The translations under genes were made by a program, and so were the position numbers. Below are positions 49,357 to 62,042 of a stretch of 64,000 bases of DNA, piece by piece; the first letter of the stretch is position 1; each line of letters opens with the position of its first letter. Below the pieces are notes generated by a model, which had not been told where the DNA came from, ran no database searches, and worked only from the letters and a program-made list of their open reading frames with translations. The stretch is from Terfezia claveryi (lineage: Eukaryota > Ascomycota > Pezizomycetes > Pezizales > Pezizaceae), in NCBI GenBank assembly GCA_015179025.1, contig WHUX01000100.1:124001-188000 (forward strand), written 5' to 3'.

Positions 49357-52300
49357 AATTGGGAGTTCTTTACCTCATCGGAGAGTTTGATCAAGTATAA
49401 TCTCTTTCGAGGCTTTTCCTCCTGTAAAGAGACTAGTATTGCAGTATCAACAGGAAGTCTCGCAAAATTTAATTCAAGGTGAGGCAAGTGGGAAAGAGGC
49501 GTATATAAGTTGGTAAGGTCTAGGTGTCAGATGCTTGTGTTCGATGAATCAGTAGTAAGTTTGGGGGGTGGGGGGGGGGGGGGGTTTGGTTCACAACGCT
49601 CTCTTTTGTGTAAGGCGATGCAGTTGCAAGAGAGACAAGTCAGTGATACAACTAACAACGGGTAGCCGTGTCTTTTTAACTTGCCACTCAAATTGCGAAT
49701 AAAAGCCTGGTGACGAAATTAACTGCGAGAGGGGATCGAAAGGAAGTGCAAAGTGTAGTACGGGCCAGTCATGGTGGGGAAGCGGATTCACTAAGTGAGT
49801 TGTAGGCTTGCTTGCACGCATACTTATCAAGAGCCACACCAAGAATAATAATAGGTGCTGAGAGCATGGCAAGTGGGATATTCGCCCTACTTCACTATGT
49901 ATTCACACACTGGCTGGCTGACGGTAATACTATGTGACCCAAACGTCTGGACTCAGTCTCAGCTCCCTTGCTGTAAATTACCCCTTGTCCTGCTCAATCT
50001 ACGCAATCAATCAACTTTATGGCAGGCTCTTAGCCTCATGAGTCGAGCTTACCGTGGCCCCGGGATACACAATTGCGGGTTTCTCTTGCGGGAAAGGGCT
50101 CTTAGTGTATTCCCGCCTCATTATTTCAGATGAAAGTTATATGGACTGGCTTTTCAATAGTCTGTGCGCGGCGGGGCCCATTGAGCATAGCTGAAACCCA
50201 CTCCTTCACTATCACCAGGCTTCCGGGAGGTAGTCTTTTTTAATTTTAAACCCAGTGCTGGGCCCAAATTATCGGATGCTGGCACCCCGAAACATCAAGA
50301 GCTTTCAACCACTCAGCCGGTTCCGGGAGCTTCAGACCCAAGGCCAGGGTGTCGGGTTCGGGGTTCGTTTGATTAGAAATGACCCCGTTGGGAACCAGGC
50401 ATGTTTATTGATTGGTATGCAACTCAACAATTGCTCCCTTTTTTTGTACGTGAAACAATTGGCTCCTTATCGCCTTCCTCAAGTGATGCCGGCGCCGTTG
50501 GTCATCGTTTCCGCCCCCCTGGTATCTTACCGAGATCGAGCACGAAACACTGAGGGTGTGCTCCAAACATGCGCACTGGCCATTTCCCAGTAAATTGGTA
50601 ACGAACAGCATTCAATTGGTTAGCTCATACGTTTAAGAAGGGTACTGTCAAACAAACGAATATGACATTCGTTTCCCGCGTGAAGGCATGCAGGTCAGAA
50701 TAGGGCGGGGAATCGGGCATGGTTCGGTCGTGCTACGACAGTTGTGGAGCACAATCTCCGCATTGCAGCATTCTGACCCGATTGTGTCACAGAGGAAGAT
50801 ATCTTCTAATTCTTCCAAGCAACTTGACTTAAATTGCCAACTCGGCTCCAGAGCATTTTAGTAGTAATTCGTAATTAGTTTGTGCTTTTTTCTGTCTTGG
50901 CTAGTTGATCTACTGTCTGTAGGGGGTTATCGTATGCGGATGTTTAGACCCACAATTACCCTTTTTGAAACCGTCTACCTACGCAATTGGGAGTGCCGAG
51001 GAAGGACAATGGCGCAACGCGACACCAAGTTGCTGGGACGGAGCCTAGCTAAGTCGCCGGTGAGTTTTTTTTATTACTGAAAAAGTCATAAGGTAAAGCC
51101 ACGGCGATGGGCTCCTGATGCAAGAGTAAGGCGTGAGCCTTACCTTTGGAGTTGGGGGTGCAACTTGAAGCTCATGTCAAATATAAACCAGATCTTACAT
51201 GATTATAAAAAAAGAAATGTGACATAGTGTGTTATACTTGATTGAGGTTGGGCCAACAGATTCAAGATTTGCGGAGTGGGACGCCGCTGACCACAGCCGT
51301 TCCCGATAATATCCAAGTTAGGAGGTTACCCCGAAAAAGACAGCTTCGAAAGGGAGGCACCCTTGGGGCCTTAGACAAAGTAAAGAGGTATGTAGGTAAG
51401 TATTTTTTTTTCTGAATATCATAGACTAGCTTCGCCATGGACGTCAGTGAAGACGTTCGGCCGCGGACTACTGCGAGGTGCGGAACGCGTAGTGTAAATT
51501 CCAATTAAAATTAGTAATTCATTTAGTTTGTAGAGTACAGAAAAAGAGCGAGATGATAGCCTTTTTTTCCTGAAGCCATAGATGCTCTAAAATCCCAGCC
51601 TGGTTCCCCGTTGGACAAGCATGTCCTTTTTCCCCGGGTTCACCCATATGAGAAATCCCTGTCATGTATAGTCATGACACCTGGGCATCGTGCTTCCACA
51701 CAAAATGTAAGATATCGACTGTGTCACATCGGTCCGCAACGCTAGCTATCCTTTCCCCCTGCGGCCTTGTGCTTTTTGGTGAGCAATGAATTTGTTTCAA
51801 CCCGGGCCGGCAGTTGGGTTGCCGTACTCATTTGATAATAAGAGCAATGGGCACTATAGGTCCATTGCAGAACAAAACTGTGCAGAACTGATGTGACACT
51901 TGAGAAACGAGTTCACCTTTTACACCACACACGCCATGACCGTCTCTCGGAAACGGCATCATGACTGTTAAGGAGAACATGACTTGATTGAGCTAAATTT
52001 TCGAATCAGCGCTATATGACTAACGGTACTCTTACTTCTGTCCCCTTAGGCTAAGCAAAAGCAACTCTTCCAAAACCATTTATTTCGCTTGCAGCATTTC
52101 CAAATCACATTCAGCATTGATTAGCTTGCTTTCGAACCCACCTGTCCCTTTGAACCATCTTGCACAAACTATTGGAGAATGTATGCATAGGTGCATGTCC
52201 AGGCGGGTGCCATCCGGCCGCCAGAATGTTCTCAGCGTGCTATATCTGTAAATTTATTGCTGGTCAGCTTAGAACTACCTTACCGCTTTGCACATTCTAC

Positions 52301-55300
52301 CCTAATGTGTCACAGAAAGTGTCAGGATACCAAGCCCCTCAACTGAAACCTAGTCCTCCTGCATCCACGGCTGTCTGTCGGGAATCGGGATTATGTAGGA
52401 ATCTGCACGACCCACTGGCATATACACATAGGTTGATAAGTCAAGACCTAAATCATTTCAGGCTTCGGCCAGAATATTAACGACTTTGACATTAGCGCCC
52501 TGCGTTATAACTGGTTGAGGGTTCAAATGTCAAAAGAGGGCGTAATCACTTGCCTAAGGATCCCAATATAACCAGGGTGACCGAGGTTGCCTTCAGTCGT
52601 GTCATCACATCTGAGAAAGCTTTTTACTCCGAACTGATCCCTACCGGGGCCTCATCTCGTCAGTAAGTCCCAATGTCAAAAAGGGTATGACTTGTGAAAG
52701 CGGACCCGATGTGGAAGGTTTTTTGAGAACAATCGGGATTCCAGACTGGCAGTTTTCTATCTAGACTGGTCTGGTTGCGTTGCATCCCGACTAAGTTCTA
52801 TGCATCGGAATTCGTAGCACTTACACGCAAGGAAAAACAAGTACTTAGGTGTGGCATCCTCCTAGTCACACCGGTGACCAGTTAGGTTCAATACAATCCT
52901 CACAGAGGGGCTGTGAGAGCTAATAAGTGAAGCCGGCTAACCTTATATCTACAGGCATGCACTGATACAAGGCAGTTTGTAGTCTGGATCGCTGACTCAG
53001 GAGCATGCACTATCGAGGGTTTGCCACAAAGGAGGCTTACGTTTAGTCAGGTTGACACGCTTACGTTTGGTAGCCATCGGTGAGTGCATTCACCTTAAGA
53101 GAAGTGCAAGTGATATAGAGACAGGTAGTGATATGGTGTCTGGTTAGGCCTGGGGAAATCGATGTCTAGATGAGAAGTTCTGTACCAAGCGAGACTGCAT
53201 CACGAAAAGAAGTCAATTCACCGTGCGATGCCGTCTCCAGAGATACGTACCTTCGTAGTCTGGCTTTAGAGCCATATTACATACCTATACCTAATTCCTA
53301 ATTCCCAGTCCACCTACCACGCTAGATAGCACTGGCATGTTAGGCTGAACCGCTCTACCCATGGCAGCCCGTTCCCACACAGAAGATCCTATATAATTAT
53401 GGGCCAATGGAGCACTCCACTCGCTGGAGAGCCTCTCTTCAACAAGGATTCACTGTTGCGAGGCGACACTTACAACTCTTTGAGGTATCAATAACTCCAG
53501 CGCCGGCCATCTTAGGCCTCTACATAGTCGGTAACCCATCAAGATACTTCAGCTGAACCCTGCCGTATGATCCCCGAGATGGCGAATTTGCGATGGACTT
53601 ACCGAATGGTGGTACACACATAAGCAATACCTAACCTAGGTACTTACTTATGTAGGTGGTATAGCTAAAGCCCCGTTGTGAATAGATTCACAACTCACTA
53701 ACCCCATCCCACCACTTAAATATAATCGAGCTGGACTCACTAGGACCATCGTTCAACCAGTTCTTCGCTTTACCTGCGGGATTTGTGCATTAATGAACAA
53801 GAAACAGATGTAGGTAGGTATCCACGCAGTCACTGCTTTGTTTCATGTGCTGATAAACATATATCAACTTCATATTGTGCATATCGATATATCGTGGATC
53901 TGCAAGGTTCCTTTTGAACAACAACGACGCGCACCCGCAAATAATCGCCTTGGAGATCATTGACAACCTGGACGTGTTAATTCACAAGTTTTGCGTGCCT
54001 AGGATATGAACGTTCAGAGCTCCCTTCTCCCACAACTCTAGTTGCTTGACATGCGAACGTCATGATAGGAGGTTCATCATTTTTGTTCCCATTCAATGAA
54101 GCAGAAGTGACACCAGAGGCAGGGGGGCAGCTGCCTTGGGTCCGGGGCGCCGGTAATGCCTACATACTCCTTGTCTAAATCTTTGGGCCGAGGATGCACT
54201 GCTCTGCCAATCGTACTGCTGGGAGGACACATGGCCCGTGTCGTGTCATGAGAGATAACCCAGTCAGGACCTGGAAGCAATGTGGCCCCTAGATTACTGT
54301 GGAATATGCAGAGTGCGGCGGGATATGGTATTTTTGCAACCAGCTGATATCCCACTCAGGCTCAACAGTACTAAGTCCACGTGAAATCTGCTCCAGAAGA
54401 GTGGCCCATTGGGCACGAGACTACTGGAAATCCTAATTAAGATTGCTCAGACCGGGTGATAGCCATCAGCGAGATCTCGTGAGATTGGGGAGAGCGGTTG
54501 AGCTAGAGCTGGTATAGGGCATTAGAAGAGCAATGCAAGGAAATGAAACAGAGGCACTCACCACAAACCGCAAACCGCAAACATAAGTCGCGATTGACTC
54601 CGGATCCTAAAACAAGCGGAATCCGTGTCGGTGAGATTCATCAGCTCCCAATATGGCCCCAAGATTTATGTATATGTGCTTCTTTGGGCGTGAGCTAGAC
54701 TGGGAAAACGTTTTATTAATATTGTTATCTGTACAGTTTGGGAGGAGTAGGCGAGGATATAAGATAACGGGATAAGCAACAGTGCTAGCCACGTGCGGTA
54801 CCGGACTGGAGCACGTCAAAATAGAGTTTGAACGCCCACACCTATACTAGTCCCATGTCTCATGACTGCTAAAAGTAGACCGCTAGCGATAACGACTTCA
54901 AGTTAAGTGAGTTACAGACTGATCAAGTACTTACATGAAGTCGAAGAGAGCTAACGTTGCTGTTGAAGCCTTTCCAAGGAATTGTTGACGTAAATTTGGC
55001 CTTTGAGCCAAACGAATCTGAAGAAAACGCAGCAGATCCAAATCCTTTGTCAAATACCTCCTTATTGCTATCCACGGTCTTAGGTATGGAACCCACAAGC
55101 CCGCTCGGACCCATACCTTACCTTCCTGGTCATCCTTCACCCAAATGTGGTGTCTTTTCCATTTAGTGTTTCCCAAGAACCAGGTACTCGGGATCACTAG
55201 GATGTTGCAAACCCTAACGAATCTCACATCAGCAATCGTGGTCAGCCTTAAGTACCGCCCTAGGCCAGTCTTTTTGGTCTTGAAGTGTCAAATAGTTCCC

Positions 55301-58300
55301 GGAGAATGTAACTCAAGTCAGAATGCGAACGTTTATCGATTTCTGGTTCCCTTCTCGTCCTTTCTGTATGGATTACTTCCGCAGTGCTTAATTATCAATA
55401 ACGAGAGCCTGTATGAAATCCCAGCACCTCTGTTAAAGATGCCCTTTGGTGCATTCATGAACACATCGAGGGCGTGGTCAGCAGCTTCTCACCGATAGTC
55501 TTATTCCGAATGAGAATGACATCAGGGCGCAGTTATGGGGTTTAAAAGAGGGGCAACCTGAATTTAACGTATCAGAAGGGCGCCGTCTCAGCCAATGGGA
55601 GATTCAGCTTCCATTCCTGATGGATTGTGGAAATCATATTTATGGGGAGGGTCCTAATTTGTTGATTCTCATTGCTTGATGCTGCAGCTCTCGAATGCGC
55701 TTAAATACTAAAGGTATAGATGACTACTTTACTACATACAGGAAACGAGACAACACTTACAATAGGTGTATAGGTACGGGTATTTTCTATCTATAAGTGC
55801 ACAGCTAATGGAGAGATCGGTTACGTATGAACCGTACATATATTCAAAGCTATAGCATGCATGAGTCTTAAGGCCGTTTGGCACGAGTAATGATATTTAA
55901 CTTCAACGAGATATGGTATGACGCGTCAGATGATTGTGTCATTTGCGCTGATATCTGTTTTGAATACAAAACTGTCTAAAATGACCAGTCTTCAACAATT
56001 TTACGATACGGAGTACTGACGGAGCTAAAAAATGCATCCGAAGGACTTACTAATCATGACATTTCAAAATCCCTAGGAGTCTACATACTTACCTAGCACC
56101 TCCGCATGATCAGCAGTTGTCCGACGGGACCTGATAGGGTTGTGCCTAACCAGATTAACATTAGTTGCAGAAATAGACGCCTCGGTAGGCTCTAGGCGAA
56201 GATCTTTGATAGCTAATCATCAGCCACCAGCCAAACGTTTCTCAAATAGTTATTCACTAGCCTTTCAAAGCCACCTCTTCAGTTGTATTCGGCTTGAGCT
56301 TCACCAAATTGCATCTAGTCGACTCAATCAGACCAAGAGAAGGAGATCTGAATTGTGCCTCTGATTTCGCTGTCTAGGTAGGCACTACAGTAACGGACAA
56401 TCGAGTTTCTACGTTCGTTGGGGGTCTGGCGGGGGGCTTGTGCCAACCAGTATCGTTGGGGAACTCTTGCACTTACCCAATATAGCAGACGCGGCACAAA
56501 GTAAGACATTTTATATGGGCTGAACTTCTACCGCTAGATTTATCCCAGGAGCTCAGTTATCACGATATTGTGGCCCGTGCTTAATTTCTACACGGAGTAA
56601 CCCCAGAGACCTTCACCTGGCCTCGCCGAGACATTCAATGAAGTCCACCATGCAAATGACAAATGTTAAGGAGACTGTTGTCGTTACTTTTTCATGTGGG
56701 GTTGGCTATTGATGAAGCCCGGTAGTCAAGGGGCTAATTGACTTGAGTTTGGGGGACTTGGGTTGGGGAACTTGGAAAGGAGTTTCATCTAAGCTTGCAT
56801 GATGAATTCGAAGCTTAGGTACATATGTAGCTAGCACGTACGAATCAACCGGACTAGGTATCTGTAGGTATCTGTCATAACTAAGGGTATAGTGCACATC
56901 TCTTCTTGAGTCCATTGAACTCAACGTCGCCACCGATTCACCCTACAATCAATAAGATGCCCACCTGCTCCAGACTCCATACTTCGCCTTCAACTCTGGG
57001 CCCCGGTATAGTCCCGTGACAGACCCTTGTTTTAAGATCAATATACGCCTCCTAAAATGGTAGTTAGCATTCTAATCTCTTACCACTTGTATAGTGATTA
57101 AGTGGTTTGGTTCTCGACCCCGTGTATACCTTATACTGAGGTATTTTGTTCGCCATCAAAATTTTTGATCTCTAAATGCTCTGTTAATATCTCCTCCTTT
57201 CTCTTTGGTGGGTGCTAAACGCGAACCACAATATGTCGGCCCTCTATTTACATATATTTCACACACATAAACCAGAAACTAGTCTTTCCTCTAATGCTTC
57301 TCTGGGATGGAAATTGCCTATCATTGGGCACAATCTGTATACAAGAGATCCTTTCTATGGCGTCAGATTTGTATGCGCAGCGACGTTCGAACCATTGTAA
57401 ATTCTTTGTAACTGGTCAAATCTCGGTTCCAAATGGCAGCTGTTGAAACGTGCGCCTGACTAAGAGAAAACAAGTGAATGAGAGTAATGAGTGAGATAGA
57501 GTGGGGATATAGAGAATATGGTAATTTTCCATATACATGTAGCGGTTGCATTAACGCAACGGTGTGAGTGCCTAAATTCAGGGTAATGGGCTTTTCGAAC
57601 TAGATTACCACACGGAGGTGCGTTTAAAGGAAGCAATCTTGATAGCATGAGCCTCTTACATCTTACTTCGAATATACCCCATGCACATCTCCCAAGGTTT
57701 GTTTACTATTCAAATATTTCACACAAATGACACTTATTCCTTATAATCAACTCTTAGCATCAATTTCTACCAGAACCCTCACTCCCGGAGGTACATATAA
57801 TTTCGTGTCTTCTTTAATGCCTTAAGTAAGCTACGGCATTCTAGCTTTCCAGAGTCATACCCTTTCTCCTGCTCCTTTCCAAACACCGTTCTCGTTTCTT
57901 GCGGGATATCTTCTCCTTTCATCTTCTAGCTCAGCCTGCTGCAGTATCGCTCCTCAACCAATAAACGAAGAGTCTACCAATAGAATAATCCTTCCAAGTC
58001 CTGGCTCGGAATCTATCTAGCAGATTAGTTAATTTTTCCTTCAAAGTCGCCATCCATTCACCTCAGCTAGCAAGTGGTCGTCCTGCACTGGCAGTACATC
58101 ACAGAAAAGAAACTATTACCTATAAGACTATTCTCTGTTTTCGCCAGCTCCACAATAGAGAACTAGAGGGGAAGATCCTCCCAATCATCCATAGGTTAGG
58201 AGGTATGAGGGTCTGTACAGGCAAGATACAAAGCATATGTGCTGTCCATAACGAGTACATGTCGGACTCGGGATGCGCGAACAATGACGCTATCGAGTGA

Positions 58301-59901
58301 CCATGGTTGTTTATATTCAAAGAAGGGCACACGGGGCTCCAAACATAGACCTTGTCATGTCTACGAACTCAGAAGTTGGTCTTGTTGTTGCGGCAGGTGC
58401 TGCCTCTGATAGACGTAGTGTGCACAAGATGGTATCTACGTTACCAGTTCATTCAACCAGCAGAGTTCCAAAGGATTACGCATCCCAACTTCTGAACCAG
58501 TCCCAAAAAAATAACGAGTAGAGAATTAATTTCAAATTTCATAATATCTCATAAATAGGATTGAGATAATTAATTAGGTCATGGAAAGAGACTTTTTTTT
58601 TGTTTGGGGGGGGAGGGGGGGGGGTTTCTCACGATATTAGTTTTAATTTATATAGGTACCCTTCCTATTCGCAGCCAGTACTAAGCAAAGCTTACTACGA
58701 AAAAGAAAACGATCTGGAAAAGCCATATTGCGAGGGGATCTATAGACTTCACCTGATATCACACATATAGGTATGACTCCACTCAATTTGCTATAGTTCC
58801 TTCTTTGCATAACGTTATACCATAGGGAAGTCACCAACCATGTTCTGTTGTATCCAGTGTATAGTGTACCTGTCGTAGTGTATAAGACGCGCCCAATCTA
58901 ACTAACCGTACTACAGCAGTTATCCAAAATCCTCAATTCTAACTTACAAGCTAGCAGGCTTCTGCTGAACATAGGTGTTTACAGATAACTAGCATAGAGC
59001 GCTCTCTCTCTCATTTACTTTAGTTGGTCCCTTAGCATCGATATGACCTATCTAGTGAAGACACCCTCCCCTCCCACCTCCCTCCCTCCTCCAGAGCACC
59101 ACAAATTATCTATCGTCCACTGATAAATGTAGGTATCCCCGAAAGGGAGCAAATCAAAAAGAACTTAAGCCTGCTCGCAATCTTCATTAAAATACAAATC
59201 AGGCACCAAATTACAATCCCTAGATGCAAAACGGGCCTCGCGGTTATGACTTACCTTGAACTCACTTACAACCCCCACCAAAAATGTCGCCCTGTACGGT
59301 CCATGCCCATTAGGGGAGTGGAGAAAATTTATCAACATTGTATACGGGCCCTTCGAACCCGAGTATGTCATCGGTACTTGAATCATAAACTCAGGGTAAC
59401 ACAAGGTCAAGGTATAAAAAAAGCCACTGCGTCGTTATACACAACTCACTCCCACATGCTCACGCGAGGTCCAGAGGCCCTCGAGCTCAAAAGGCCAAAA
59501 CAAGTAGACCTAACTAGACTGATCATCAGCCTATCTGTTACTAAATTCGAAGAATGCTGCTCTCAATGTTCAACGCCAGTGAGCTGCAATGCAATGACTC
59601 TGGCAAGATGAAGATGAGGAAGCTAATGCTAGCAAAGCCCGCAATGATACAAAACCATGCACAATGAAGCACAATGATAGCCACAAAGAAATATTACAAA
59701 AGAAAAGCCAACAAGCTCAAGAAAAAGAATATAACACCGGCAATACAATCAACCCAACCTAGAAATTGAAAACAGGAAGCTAACCCCCAGTATTATAATA
59801 CAGATCCCACTTCCGAAAGTTCAATCAATAAATGCAAAACCCCATTTCCCCATTTCTCCATTGCTCCATTTCTCCATTCCCTTTACTCCTCCCGTATCCA
59901 C
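49357..59901. other. 10.5-kb gene-poor stretch
   Basis: I find no supportable gene. Short open frames of up to 121 codons occur on both strands without motifs. G-rich runs occur at about 49561-49585 and 58605-58624. A possible copia-type protease remnant (WIADSGAC) lies near 52990. TACGGAGTA is at 56007-56015 and TTCAGGGTAAT near 57581. The pattern suggests old, mutated repeat DNA. Confidence 0.5.
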
Positions 59902-62042
59902 TCAGAACAATTTTCCCAATTCCACCTTCCCCCTTTCCACCTTCCTCCTCTCCTCATGTAAAATCTTCCCCAGACTCTTCTTATCCTTTCGCACCACTGC
60001 TCCATCCTTCCCATTAGCCCTCAAATTCCACCCGCCATTACACACCTCCTTCCCAACACCACTTCCGATATCAACTTCCCTCCTCCAGCTTCCCTGAACG
60101 ATATCACTCTCAAACGACACTAACGCACACTCCCTCCCGCCCGCTCGAGCATCTTCATCCTTTCCAGAAACAGAGCCGAGTGGATCCGGTGTGAGGCAAT
60201 ATGTAACTTTACTCTTGACATTCCCCATAAACTTTCTCAATGAGATTGTTTCCTTAGTAATTCCCTCTTCTGAAATCATGATTTGGATGAGCGTGTCCTG
60301 TCTTGCTCTCTCGATACGCTTCTGGGCGCGTAAGCGTGCAGCATGTAATGTCCGCGGGAATGGCTGGAACTCTGGTTTCGACTTTCCAAATGCTTTCATG
60401 GTAGCAACCGATGGCGAAGTTGCCGAGGTTGGACTCGACGAGGCTTGAGAATTTATCGAGGATCGTCGAGACATGTTTGGCGAGGGGGCACCACTGCCTG
60501 GGGAGAGGAATGTCGATTTACGTGATGGTGGACGTGAGGCCGTTGCGGAAGGAGTATTCTGTGCAGAGCTAGTAGTAGAGTAAGCAACTCGGGTTGGCGA
60601 TTCGTAAATGAAGTCACTTGCCAGGGAAATGCTCTCCCTAGGTTTGCAAACTGCCTGGAGATTGCCGACGCGGTCACTTGGCGCCCTGAGAACTCGAAGT
60701 TCAGGAAGCCTTCCTCCAGAAATCGAGTTTGCCAATGCAGTCTCCACCAATGGATGAACCAAGATATCCCAATGGAGACTCTCCAACGAAATAGAATAGA
60801 ACACCGAATTCGACGCCTGCTCGACGAAATCATTCGTCGTCTCAGTCTCATCGAAATACGGCGCATCCGTCGAATCCGCAATCGTCAGGCTTTTCAAATT
60901 CGGCAGCCTGAATAGCGAAATTATGTCCTGTATCCTGGTCATCCTGATATTTACCAACGCCAAAGAACCCAATCCCCTTGTCTTCCTACTGATTGCAAAC
61001 GCATGCAAAGTCCTCCCCGTCAAGCCTTGCAAATTCTCCAACCTCAAACTATCCACGCTGTCCGGAATCGCCTGTAAAGCCAACGCCGCCGATTCCCCCA
61101 ACTTGAAATTCGAAATCATCAAATTCTTCAAATTGGGTAAATTCACGAACGCCCCAACGAAATCCACGTCTGGCTCTCGCCCACATCCTTGCAATACTAA
61201 AGTCTCCAGATTCATCCATCGCTCATGCATAGAAGCAAATTCTCTTGACCTTTCGAGCTTCGATCTCTCACTCTTGTCCTCATTGAAAATCAAAACTTGT
61301 TCTCGTAAAGAGATGCACCCCGACAGAGCCTTGTTGACGATATTCGACCATCCACCGCCAGCGCTTGAATATGGACCAAGGAATCGTTCTAGATTTGGTG
61401 TGCAACGAATAATTGCCGCTGCTCTATCAAGAAGTTTCAAGACATCTGCCTCCGGGGTTGTTTCCCGATTATACTCGGGTAACTTCAGCTCTTTCACAAG
61501 CGCAGCATAATCCGGGCGTGCAGTCAACGTTCTCAAAAGCGCCAGTGCACGACTTGTCTCTTTAGCGTTCTTCTTCGCCTTCTTCACCACCGAAGACGAC
61601 TCAGCCCCATTAATCCAGATCTTCGCATACCTAATAATAACATAGCCACTCTCGTCAGAAATTACATGTTACTGTGGGGCCCGGAGAGTGTAAACTTGAC
61701 TCACATATGTGGCATAGCAGCCCTATGCCAACTCTTGCTCACTAATGCGTATGCAGAGAGATCCCTAGAAAGACATGTCGAACATGTAGCCTCCTTCCCA
61801 TTCTCATGTGATACTCTGAGAAAACGAATGATATTATCGTGAATTTCTTGCGGGACCAAGGGAGAAGAACTCGCAGTGGACATTGTCCTTCGCCTAGAGG
61901 GTTTAGCAGAGAGAGATTTCGTTCGCTCACGGAGACCAGGTAGGACATCAGGTGTAGTAACAGAGACACTGTTGCGTCGGGAGAAGAGACGGAAGAGGCT
62001 GTGGGAGCGTTTCATCGGAGGAACTACTATAGTTGACTCCAT
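59902..62042 (-). CDS. F-box protein with LRR-like region
   Basis: Probably a substrate adaptor of an SCF ubiquitin ligase. Two exons: 61705-62042 and 59902-61630. The 74-nt intron is 61631-61704 (GTGAGT...TTATTAG). Total 688 aa. A basic, Ser-rich N-terminus precedes an F-box-like block at about residues 70-115 (PQEIHDNIIRFL ... LSAYALVSKSWHRAAMPHMY). A middle region of leucine-rich strands follows (NLETLVLQGCG, NLPNLKNLMISNF, SVDSLRLENLQG, LPNLKSLTIAD, SLESLHWDI). Next come a Ser/Pro-rich stretch at about 450-510, a basic ARLRAQKRIERARQ helix and a less conserved C-terminus. Start ATG 62040-62042 was chosen; an in-frame ATG at 62075 is also possible. Substrate unknown. Confidence 0.8.

Noticed and set aside
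49591..49872. Minus-strand 93-codon frame with a hydrophobic, signal-like start
   Set aside because: Only a hydrophobic N-terminus supports it; no cleavage context, cysteine pattern or homology was recognised.
54923..55227. Minus-strand frames ending at a GTAAGT donor-like site
   Set aside because: Two overlapping frames compete, no partner exons or domain are seen; could be a relic but unsupported.
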